Source of the DNA: Acidobacteriaceae bacterium
GTDB taxonomy: Bacteria; Acidobacteriota; Terriglobia; Terriglobales; Acidobacteriaceae
Assembly: GCA_003134995.1 (NCBI GenBank)
Contig: PLDC01000029.1
Coordinates: 186,001 to 250,000 of the forward strand
DNA: 64,000 nucleotides
Direction of reading: 5' to 3'
Part shown: positions 52,902 through 60,457 of the stretch, in pieces
Numbering within the stretch: the first letter of the stretch is position 1
How the letters are laid out: each line of letters starts with the position of its first letter
Notes under the pieces: generated by a model
Told to the model about the DNA's origin: nothing
Databases searched by the model: none
What the model saw: only the letters and a program-made list of their open reading frames with translations
Made by a program: the position numbers and the translations under genes

Positions 52902-54113
52902 ATGGCGAATCAGCAGGGAAATTTCTTGACAGCGATTGACGTGGGCAGCGCGAAGACTTGCGCGCTCATGGTAGAGGTTGGCGACGGCGGGCTGCGCTAC
53001 CGCGGGCACGGAGTAGCACCATCGCGCGGCTCGCGCAAAGGCGTGATCGTAGAACTGGACAAGGCAGTCGCGGCCATTCAGAAGGCAGTAGAAGCAGCCG
53101 AAGATGTGGCGGGTGCGGCGGTGGAGCATGCCATTGTGGGCATCGGGGGAGCGCATATTCGTGGAGTGAATAGCCATGGTGGCATCAGCCTGGGCACGCG
53201 TCCGCGGGAGATTGGCCGAGACGAGATCAAGCAGGCAGTGGATCGGGCGCGGGCAATTCCGCTGCCGGCGGATCGCGAAGTTCTGCACCTGCTGCCGCAG
53301 GAATTTATTCTCGACGATCAGGCTGGCGTGCACGATCCGCTGGGCATGATGGCGGCGCGGCTTGAGGTGCGCGTGCATCTGGTGACGGCGGCGACGAGCG
53401 CGGCGCAAAACGTGATAACCGCCGTGAACCGGGCCGGCGTCCACGTGGATGATACTGTCTTCGAACCGCTGGCAGGGGCTGATTCCGTGTTGCGTGCCGA
53501 CGAACGCGAAATGGGAGTTTGCCTCGCTGACATCGGCGCGGGATCGACGGAGCTGGTTGTATTTTTGCTGGGCGCGGTCGCTTTCACGGGAGTGATTCCC
53601 GTAGGCGGCGACCACTTTACCAGCGACTTGTCGGTAGGCATGTGCACGCCGCTGGCGGAAGCAGAAAAAATCAAGAAGGCTCACGGAAACGCGATCGTCA
53701 CGTTGATTCCCGAAGGGAACGAAGTGGAAGTTCCATCTGTGGGCGACCGGCCTTCGCGTTTGCTGCCGCAACGATTGGTGGCGGAAATTCTCGAGCCGCG
53801 CGCGCGAGAGCTGTTCGAAATGATGCGCGAGACTCTTCGTCAGAGCGGCATGTTCGATGCATGTTTAGCGGGCATTGTGCTCAGCGGTGGAGGTTCGCGA
53901 CTGCCGGGAATTTTCGATGTGGCCGAGTCGGTGCTGCGGCGTCCAGTGCGGTTGTCATGGCCGACGCCTCTGGCCAGGATGCCCGCGACTTTGGCTGAGC
54001 CGGAGTATGCGACCGTGCTTGGCATGGCGCATTACGGGCAAAGAGCGCGAGTAGCGCGCGGGTTTCAAGGCGATCGGTGGGGATCGAGATTGAAGGCGAT
54101 GTTAGTGGGATGA
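52902..54113 (+). CDS. ftsA: Cell division protein FtsA
   Basis: The 403-residue actin-like ATPase opens FLTAIDVGSAKTCALMVEV (phosphate-1). It has the 1C subdomain region (EHAIVGIGGAHIRGVNSHG), the VCLADIGAGSTELVVF phosphate-2 motif, GVIPVGGDHFTSDLSVGM, and the adenosine motif IVLSGGGSRLPGI. The C-terminus (GDRWGSRLKAMLVG) could be the short amphipathic membrane-targeting helix. It tethers FtsZ to the membrane. The ftsA-ftsZ gap holds an iterated-word hairpin. Confidence 0.95.
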   Translation: MANQQGNFLTAIDVGSAKTCALMVEVGDGGLRYRGHGVAPSRGSRKGVIVELDKAVAAIQKAVEAAEDVAGAAVEHAIVGIGGAHIRGVNSHGGISLGTRPREIGRDEIKQAVDRARAIPLPADREVLHLLPQEFILDDQAGVHDPLGMMAARLEVRVHLVTAATSAAQNVITAVNRAGVHVDDTVFEPLAGADSVLRADEREMGVCLADIGAGSTELVVFLLGAVAFTGVIPVGGDHFTSDLSVGMCTPLAEAEKIKKAHGNAIVTLIPEGNEVEVPSVGDRPSRLLPQRLVAEILEPRARELFEMMRETLRQSGMFDACLAGIVLSGGGSRLPGIFDVAESVLRRPVRLSWPTPLARMPATLAEPEYATVLGMAHYGQRARVARGFQGDRWGSRLKAMLVG

Positions 54114-54114
54114 A

Positions 54115-54224
54115 GCAGTGGTCAGTGATCAGTGGTCAGTGGTCAGCAAAAGTCAAAACCAAGAGCGCGGGCCCAGGTTCTACTGGCCACTGACCACTAG
54201 CGACTGACCACTAGCCACTGACCA
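54115..54224. repeat. Iterated CAGTGGT-word inverted repeat before ftsZ
   Basis: The left arm GCAGTGGTCAGTGATCAGTG (extending GTCAGTGGTCAG) and the right arm of CACTGACCACTAG words at 54183-54224 pair. The left arm is almost identical to the one after ftsZ. Confidence 0.85.
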
Positions 54225-54278
54225 GTTCTGTACAAGCGGCACACAGCGGACACGAAATTTATACCAAGGTGGAGAATT

Positions 54279-55586
54279 ATGACAAACGATTCGAGCATTC
54301 GCATCAGCTTCAACGAAGAGCCTCTCAACGATGCCAAGATCAAGGTGATCGGCGTGGGCGGCGGGGGCGGCAACGCAGTCAACCGCATGATCGATGCCGG
54401 CGTGGAGGGCATTGAGTTCATTGTCGCCAACACCGACTTGCAGGCGCTGCGCTTGTCGCGCGCGCCGGTGAAGCTGCAACTCGGCGTGAAGCTCACCAAC
54501 GGGCTGGGTGCGGGCGCGAATCCGGAAGTCGGACGCAAGGCCGCGCTCGAAGACTCCGACAAAATTATCGAAGCGCTCGAGGGCGCCGACATGGTCTTCG
54601 TTACGACGGGCCTTGGCGGCGGCACGGGCACGGGTGCGGCTCCGATTATTGCATCGCTGGCCTGCGAGATGGGAGCGCTCACCGTGGCCGTGGTCACAAA
54701 GCCGTTTTCGTTTGAAGGCAAGCGGCGCATGACGCAGGCAGAAAAAGGCATTGCCGAGCTGATGGAATCGGTGGACACGACGATCGTCATCCCCAATGAA
54801 AAGTTGCTTGCCGTCGCCGAGAACGCGGGATTTTTCGAGTCGTTCCGCATCGCCGACGACATTCTGCGCCAGGGCGTACAGGGAATTTCCGACATCATTA
54901 CGATTCCCGGCATCATCAACCGCGACTTTGCCGACGTGAAAACAATCATGGCGCGCATGGGTTACGCCGTCATGGGCACGGCGACGGCGACGGGCGCGAA
55001 TCGCACGACGGAGGCGGCGCAGCGGGCGATTGCGTCTCCGCTGCTCGAAGCCGGCGCGATCGATGGAGCGCGCGGCATTCTGATCAACATCACCGGCTCG
55101 ACCTCGCTGAAGCTGGCCGAAGTGCAGCAAGCCTGCATGATCATCCAGAGCGCGGCCCATGAGGACGCCAACATTATTTTCGGCGCGGTCATGGACGAGA
55201 AGATGAAAGACTCGGTAAAGATCACGGTGATTGCCACCGGCTTCCGGGAAGTGAGCCGGGCAGGCTTCGATCGGGCACATCAGCGGCCGATCGAAGTCCA
55301 TCACTCATTCTCGGCGTCGCACGAGGATGCGATGGGCTTCGCTGATACGGATTTTCCCGATCCCGTGGGCCCGGCGCCGGCGGCATTTGCCGAGCCCTAT
55401 CATGATGCGACGCCGGACAGAATGATGGAAGAGCCGAGGATGGCAGAATCGTCCACTGCGGCAATGGCTCATTCAGGGGCTGAAGTGATCTCGCTCGACA
55501 CCATGCGAACCGCCATGGTCGCGAACTTCGAGCAGGATGACTTGGACGTTCCCGCATTTATGCGCAAGCGCGGCGAAGTGATGTAA
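54279..55586 (+). CDS. ftsZ: Cell division protein FtsZ
   Basis: The 435-residue tubulin homolog has a GTP-binding core with [27 protein letters not shown], the signature [10 protein letters not shown] near residue 110, and the T7 catalytic loop ([16 protein letters not shown]). A ~100-residue variable linker follows, then the conserved C-terminal peptide ([16 protein letters not shown]) that binds FtsA and ZipA-like partners. The ATG has AAGGTGGAG. It polymerises into the Z ring. Related hairpins bracket the gene on both sides. Confidence 0.97.
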   Translation: MTNDSSIRISFNEEPLNDAKIKVIGVGGGGGNAVNRMIDAGVEGIEFIVANTDLQALRLSRAPVKLQLGVKLTNGLGAGANPEVGRKAALEDSDKIIEALEGADMVFVTTGLGGGTGTGAAPIIASLACEMGALTVAVVTKPFSFEGKRRMTQAEKGIAELMESVDTTIVIPNEKLLAVAENAGFFESFRIADDILRQGVQGISDIITIPGIINRDFADVKTIMARMGYAVMGTATATGANRTTEAAQRAIASPLLEAGAIDGARGILINITGSTSLKLAEVQQACMIIQSAAHEDANIIFGAVMDEKMKDSVKITVIATGFREVSRAGFDRAHQRPIEVHHSFSASHEDAMGFADTDFPDPVGPAPAAFAEPYHDATPDRMMEEPRMAESSTAAMAHSGAEVISLDTMRTAMVANFEQDDLDVPAFMRKRGEVM

Positions 55587-55587
55587 A

Positions 55588-55685
55588 GGCAGTGGTCAGT
55601 GATCAGTGGTCAGTGGCCAGTGAAACCGTGTGGGTAACCTTGATCTAATTTTGCTGACCACTGATCACTGAACACTGACCACTGC
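55588..55685. repeat. Iterated CAGTGGT-word inverted repeat after ftsZ
   Basis: Left GGCAGTGGTCAGTGATCAGT plus GGTCAGTGGCCAG and right GCTGACCACTGATCACTGAA plus CACTGACCACTGC pair strongly. The left arm matches the copy at 54115 in all but one position over ~31 bases. Confidence 0.85.
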
Positions 55686-55909
55686 TTCAAAGTGGAAAAC
55701 ATTTGCGCCAGTGCGCCGTATCTTTTCAGTAACTAGGTAACGGTTACTGGAGGCTCTGGGCCGAAAGTAATTCCCGTTTAAGTACTTGTTCCGTAATGGG
55801 TTAGATCAAAATTGGCGTTTGCTTCAAGAAAAACTTTGTTATTGCCTCAAACGCTATAAGTCCCGTAATATCGCGAACATGGGCGAGATCGCCGGCCAGA
55901 GCTGGCCAC

Positions 55910-55925
55910 TGGCAGGCTTCTTGCA
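55910..55925 (+). promoter_or_regulatory. Candidate sigma-54 promoter
   Basis: TGGCAG-N5-TTGCA (TGGCAGGCTTCTTGCA) matches the -24/-12 consensus TGGCAC-N5-TTGCW with one mismatch and exact spacing. It lies ~58 bp upstream of the likely ATG of the transpeptidase gene. The rest of the 55686-55967 stretch shows no other recognised element. Confidence 0.5.
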
Positions 55926-55982
55926 TCGAAGTAGTTAGGAAATCCGGCCAAGCAGGGAACAAACAAGTTGGGAACTCACAAG

Positions 55983-57308
55983 ATGTCCAAGTTGGGACCG
56001 CGCTCTCTTCGTCTGCTAGTGATTGTGGGAGGATTGTTCTTTGCGCCTGGAATGTGGGCCGCGCACGTCAACCCGCACACGTTGAATCCTCAGAAATCGA
56101 AATCTACAAAAGTAAGCGAAAGCCAGCGCACGCGGCGGCGCATGCATCATCTTGCGGCCAGCCGCAGCACTGCTGCGCGAAGCACCACCGCGCACAGCAC
56201 GGGCGTCCGCAGCACGACTGTCCACAGCACTGCTGCCCACAGTGCTACTGTCCACAGCACAATCACCAACAAGACTACCTTGAGGCGGACCTCGGCCAGT
56301 TCGTCGCAACACCGATATCGCGAACGCTTTTTCATGAGTTCATTCGCTGAGGGACTCACCGGCGGCGACATCACCGACGGCGAAGACCCGGTCGTTCGCC
56401 AGGCGGCCATTGATGCCCTGGGAAATATGAACGGCACAGTAGTTGCGATTGAGCCGACCAGCGGACGCGTGCTCGCCATGGTGAATCAGAAGCTGGCGCT
56501 CTCAAGCGGAGCGCAGCCTTGCTCAACCATCAAGCTCTCCGTGGCGCTGGCGGCGCTGAACGAAGGCGTGGTTTCAAAAGAAACTGAAGTTCCACTCGGC
56601 GGACGCAGCCGCATGAATCTTACCGAGGCTCTGGCGCACTCCAACAACGCATACTTCGAGGCGCTGGGACGCAAGCTGGGATTTGAAAAAGTTGCTTATT
56701 ATGCTCATCAGTATGGCCTAGGCGAACTGGCTGGCTACGATATTCCGGGCGAAGAGTTAGGGACTTATCCTGAAGAAGTGATTCCGCAGACTCTTGGTGG
56801 CGTGGGCAAGATGTGTTCCTTCGGCGAAGGCATTTCGATGACGCCGTTGCAGTTGGGCGCGATGGTTTCAGCAATCGCCAACGGGGGCACGCTCTATTAC
56901 CTGCAACACCCAACGACGCCGGAAGAGATCACGAATTTTCAGCCGCGCATCAAGCGGCAGCTCGATATCGCACCGCTAATCCCGGAAATTTCCGACGGCA
57001 TGGCAGGCGCGGTGCAATACGGCACGGCGCGCCGCCTCGGGCTCAACTTCAGCGAGGAGTCGATTCTGGGCAAGACCGGGACTTGCTCCCATGCTGGCAC
57101 TCGCTTCGGCTGGTTCGCCTCCTATGCCAATACCAGCAGCGGACGCATTGTGGTTGTGATTTTCCTGCAAGGTGGCCGGCCCACGTTTGGACCCAAGGCG
57201 GCTGAGATTGCCGGACTGATGTACCGGAATCTCTACGATCACAAGTTTTTCGTTGCAGGCACGCCTCTGGACACTACCGCATCGCGACCCACGCCGACCA
57301 CGCCATAG
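55983..57308 (+). CDS. Stand-alone penicillin-binding transpeptidase
   Basis: The ATG at 55983 gives 441 residues. A single N-terminal hydrophobic segment (RLLVIVGGLFFAPGMWA) anchors or exports it. A Ser/Thr/His/Arg-rich linker follows with seven pentapeptide repeats (STAAR, STTAH, STGVR type). The transpeptidase domain has SxxK (CSTIK), SxN (AHSNNAYFEALG) and KTG (LGKTGTCSH). The dimerisation/pedestal domain of class B PBPs is absent. It crosslinks peptidoglycan, by inference at division because it follows ftsZ. A sigma-54-like site precedes it. Confidence 0.85.
   Translation: MSKLGPRSLRLLVIVGGLFFAPGMWAAHVNPHTLNPQKSKSTKVSESQRTRRRMHHLAASRSTAARSTTAHSTGVRSTTVHSTAAHSATVHSTITNKTTLRRTSASSSQHRYRERFFMSSFAEGLTGGDITDGEDPVVRQAAIDALGNMNGTVVAIEPTSGRVLAMVNQKLALSSGAQPCSTIKLSVALAALNEGVVSKETEVPLGGRSRMNLTEALAHSNNAYFEALGRKLGFEKVAYYAHQYGLGELAGYDIPGEELGTYPEEVIPQTLGGVGKMCSFGEGISMTPLQLGAMVSAIANGGTLYYLQHPTTPEEITNFQPRIKRQLDIAPLIPEISDGMAGAVQYGTARRLGLNFSEESILGKTGTCSHAGTRFGWFASYANTSSGRIVVVIFLQGGRPTFGPKAAEIAGLMYRNLYDHKFFVAGTPLDTTASRPTPTTP
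56166..56270. repeat. Seven tandem 15-bp repeats in the transpeptidase linker
   Basis: Units such as AGCACTGCTGCGCGA, AGCACCACCGCGCAC, AGCACGGGCGTCCGC and AGCACGACTGTCCAC run in frame and encode S-T-x-x-(R/H) pentapeptides. Confidence 0.85.
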
Positions 57309-57339
57309 TCGGCGAACGCGATCCTGAATATTGATTCGC

Positions 57340-57365
57340 AAAAGCCTCTCAGCCGAGAGGCTTTT
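57340..57365. terminator. Bidirectional intrinsic terminator after the transpeptidase gene
   Basis: AAAAGCCTCTC AGCC GAGAGGCTTTT is a perfect 11-bp palindromic stem with A-rich and T-rich flanks, 32 bp after the stop codon. Confidence 0.85.
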
Positions 57366-57555
57366 CGCTTTGCCGCATCAGTTTCGCCCTGGCTCTAAAT
57401 CAACGGCTGAAGATTAACGCTTCCTAACATGAAAACGGTCAATTCTGCCGATTATGCAGTGTAGGGACTCTGCGCGAGTGTGGCCTTCACCATTGCGCCC
57501 CTGGCTGGCCCGCCACGAATCGTAAGAAGTTGAACTGGAGGGTTGTCGGCCGCAG

Positions 57556-59325
57556 ATGCTTACCATGACCATACTAAGTGGCAGCTACGATTACCGGCTG
57601 GTGGCGCTCTCCATTGCGCTGGCAGGGGTTGCCGCATATTTGGCGTTGCACCTGGCGGGACGCACCAGCCCGAGGCACGCCTGGCTGCGGGTGCTCTGGC
57701 CGAGCGCTGGGCCGGCGGCGTGGGGGATGGGAATCCTGCAGAAAAGCAATCTCAACACCTCCCGGGAACGCGAGCTGTATTTTCAGACCATGGCGGAAGC
57801 GGTTCCTGAGATTATCTGGACCGCCGACCCCAATGGGACAGACGACTACTTCAACCAGAAGTGGTTCGATTACACCGGATTGACGCTGGAGCAAAGCCGG
57901 GGCACGGGGTGGACGGTGGTGGTTCATCCCGATGATTTGGGCTTGTGCGCGCAGAAATGGGAAAACGCCCAGCGTACCGGGCAACCTTACGACGTGGAGT
58001 ACCGTCTGCGCGGGAGAAACGAAACCTATCGCTGGTTCCTATGCCGGGGAAATCCTATCCGCGATGCTGGAGGAGAGATTATCAAATGGTTCGGTACCTG
58101 CACCGACATCGAAGAGCAGAAGAAAAATCAGCAGGTTCTTGAAGAGCAGATTCTGGAACGGACCATGCAATTGGCCGACACCAATACCCGGCTGCAGCAG
58201 GAAATTCTTGAGAAAGATTCCGCCCGCAGGGAATTCGATAAGCACAACGAAGTAATGATGGAAGAACTGAGAAAACGCTCGGAGCGCGCCACTCTGCTGG
58301 CGAAGATGGGCGAACTGCTGCAGAGTTGCGTGAGTTTGGATGAAGTATTCGCGACCGCCCTCGGATTTGCGCCTAAGATATTTCCCACCGCCCGAGGGGC
58401 GATGGCGCTGCTGAATGCTTCGCGGAGCCTGGCCGAGGTGATCGGCTCGTGGACCGGCTGCCAGGTGCCTCTAAGGGAGTTTGAGCCTGTCGACTGCTGG
58501 GCCCTGCGCACGGGGCATCCGCATATGGTGTCGGCGGGCGATTCGAGCGCGCCCTGCGCCCATGCAGCGGGCGTGAAGAACGCGTACTTGTGCATTCCGA
58601 TCCTGGCGCAGGGTGAAACGCTGGGCATCCTGCACCTTCAGGCCACCGATGAGACGCCGCAACTGAACACATCGGAACTCTCATTCAAGACCACTTTCGC
58701 AGCGCAGGTTGGATTATCCATCGCCAACATACGGCTACGCGAAGCCCTGCGAACCCAATCGGTGCGGGATGCTTTGACCGGCCTTTATAACCGTCGCTAT
58801 CTGGAAGAGTTGTTGGAACGCGAGGTTCGCCGCGCGGCGCGAGGGGCGCATTCTCTCGGCGTTCTGATGATCGATCTCGACCATTTCAAGAACTTCAACG
58901 ATACCTACGGCCACGATGCCGGGGATGCTGTATTGCGCGAAACCGGAGTCTCCCTCGCGAGAGGCATTCGAGCGGAGGATTTCGTTTGCCGCTTCGGTGG
59001 CGAGGAATTTGTCGTCATCCTTCCCACCGCGAGCCTGGATGCCGCGTGTGCGCGAGCCGAACGACTGCGCTTAAAAATGAAGGAACTGACCGTCATGCAC
59101 CAGGGCAGGTCAATGGGCATGCTTACGGTCTCAGTTGGCGTGGCAGTGTTTCCGGAGCACGGCCTGTCGCCCAAGGAGTTGATGGCGGCGGCCGATGCTG
59201 CCCTCTATGAGGCCAAACGCCGTGGGCGCGATCAGGTCGTGGTGGCAACTCTCAGGAGCGTCGAAGACTTGACCATGCCTGGCACGGTACCAGCGTCGCA
59301 AAAATCAATCGCCGGCTGGAGCTAG
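57556..59325 (+). CDS. Diguanylate cyclase with PAS, GAF and GGDEF domains
   Basis: The 589-residue protein starts with one hydrophobic segment (DYRLVALSIALAGVAAYLALHLAGR), resembling the first helix of an MHYT sensor, then a shortened remainder (PAAWGMGI). PAS/PAC spans ~70-195 (EIIWTADPNGTDDYFNQKWFDYTGL), a coiled coil ~195-255, a GAF domain ~260-400, and GGDEF ~410-575 with DALTGLYNRRYLEE, IDLDHFKNFNDTYGHDAGD and an intact FGGEEF active site. An RxxD (RAED) inhibitory site lies five residues upstream. It makes cyclic di-GMP. Confidence 0.93.
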   Translation: MLTMTILSGSYDYRLVALSIALAGVAAYLALHLAGRTSPRHAWLRVLWPSAGPAAWGMGILQKSNLNTSRERELYFQTMAEAVPEIIWTADPNGTDDYFNQKWFDYTGLTLEQSRGTGWTVVVHPDDLGLCAQKWENAQRTGQPYDVEYRLRGRNETYRWFLCRGNPIRDAGGEIIKWFGTCTDIEEQKKNQQVLEEQILERTMQLADTNTRLQQEILEKDSARREFDKHNEVMMEELRKRSERATLLAKMGELLQSCVSLDEVFATALGFAPKIFPTARGAMALLNASRSLAEVIGSWTGCQVPLREFEPVDCWALRTGHPHMVSAGDSSAPCAHAAGVKNAYLCIPILAQGETLGILHLQATDETPQLNTSELSFKTTFAAQVGLSIANIRLREALRTQSVRDALTGLYNRRYLEELLEREVRRAARGAHSLGVLMIDLDHFKNFNDTYGHDAGDAVLRETGVSLARGIRAEDFVCRFGGEEFVVILPTASLDAACARAERLRLKMKELTVMHQGRSMGMLTVSVGVAVFPEHGLSPKELMAAADAALYEAKRRGRDQVVVATLRSVEDLTMPGTVPASQKSIAGWS

Positions 59326-59339
59326 TGGCCCGGAATATT

Positions 59340-59515
59340 CCGATGCAAGCCGTCATCCCGGCTCAGATCTACCTGCCATCCTGCCTACGCGCTGTCATCC
59401 CGGCTCCGATTGTCATCCCGAGCAACGCGAGGGATCTTGGTTCCTGCCTGCGCTGCCCTTACTGCCGCCGCAGGCAAACACCGAGATCCCTTGCTTCGCT
59501 CGGGACGACAGATCA
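59340..59515. repeat. GTCATCCCG dispersed palindromic element, multi-part
   Basis: Three partial starts (CGTCATCCCGGCTC twice, then TGTCATCCCGAGCAACGCGA) precede GGGATCTTGGTTCCTGCCTG, answered by CAGGCAAACACCGAGATCCC and CTTCGCTCGGGACGACAGA. This is the largest copy of the 1054-type family in the window. Confidence 0.8.
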
Positions 59516-59544
59516 TTAGGATGAACAGGGAAGGCGCTGTTGTC

Positions 59545-60291
59545 TTACTTGCTCTTGCGCTCGTCGCGCTCGACCACTCCGTCCTTGATATTCACGATGC
59601 GGTGAGCGTACTCGGCAATATCATGCTCGTGCGTGACCAGCACAATCGTATTTCCCTCGCTGTGCAGCCGGTCAAACAATGCCATGATCTCGTTTCCGGT
59701 TGCTGAATCGAGGTTGCCGGTAGGTTCGTCTGCCAAAATAATGGAAGGCCGATTCACCAGCGCCCGTGCCACGGCGACGCGTTGGCGCTGGCCGCCGGAA
59801 AGCTCATTGGGTTTGTGCGTCATGCGCGATTCCATGCCGACAGATTTCAACGCGCCCTGGGCGCGCTCGATGCGCTGCGCAGTCGGAACTCCAGCATAGA
59901 TCAGCGGCAGTTCCACATTATGCAGAGCCGTGGCGCGGGCCAGCAGGTTGAAGGTCTGAAACACGAAGCCGATTTCCTTGTTGCGGATGCGTGCCAGTTC
60001 ATCATCATCCAGTTCGCTGACCAAGTGGCCATTGAGCCAGTATTCGCCTTTGGTGGGCGTGTCGAGGCAGCCGATCAGATTCATCAGCGTTGACTTGCCG
60101 GAACCGGAGGGTCCCATGATGGCAACATACTCTCCGCGCTCAATGCGGAGGTTTACTCCGCGCAAGGCATGCACCTGCTGCTCCGACCCCATGTCATAGG
60201 TCTTCCACAGATCCACCGCCGCGATCATGCACGACTCGGGCGGCGCTGCTATCACGGGGGAAGGCATGCTGATTACTTCTGCGGTTGCCAT
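59545..60291 (-). CDS. MacB/LolD-type ABC transporter ATP-binding protein
   Basis: The ATG at 60291 has GGAG at a good distance, leaving 248 residues. ABC motifs are Walker [11 protein letters not shown]-loop [24 protein letters not shown], signature [15 protein letters not shown], Walker [17 protein letters not shown], and the H-loop [11 protein letters not shown]. This is the lipoprotein/macrolide export subfamily. It follows the MacA-like adaptor by ~170 bp, but the permease expected with it is not in the window; it may be elsewhere. Confidence 0.92.
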   Translation of the reverse strand: MATAEVISMPSPVIAAPPESCMIAAVDLWKTYDMGSEQQVHALRGVNLRIERGEYVAIMGPSGSGKSTLMNLIGCLDTPTKGEYWLNGHLVSELDDDELARIRNKEIGFVFQTFNLLARATALHNVELPLIYAGVPTAQRIERAQGALKSVGMESRMTHKPNELSGGQRQRVAVARALVNRPSIILADEPTGNLDSATGNEIMALFDRLHSEGNTIVLVTHEHDIAEYAHRIVNIKDGVVERDERKSK

Positions 60292-60457
60292 TTTTTTCTC
60301 CTGCTCCGGTGCCACTGGGTTCTCCGAGCTTGAATTCGAATCCGAGAGCTCCGTTGCTATTCAAGACTACCGTTCCAGACCACTGTTAAGACGCGTCTAC
60401 CAACCTTCGTTCCACATCGAGACCCGCTTTCCCTTGGACGGACGAACCCCGCGAAGG

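Noticed and set aside
52899-53771. 290-residue minus-strand ORF across ftsA
   Set aside because: Shadow of ftsA; no domain or plausible start context.
54180-55304. 374-residue minus-strand ORF across ftsZ
   Set aside because: Shadow of ftsZ in a GC-rich frame; His/Arg-rich, no recognised motif.
54115-55685. CRISPR-like array in the repeated CAGTGGT words
   Set aside because: Words are 7-8 bases with no unique spacers and mirrored arms; no cas genes in the window.
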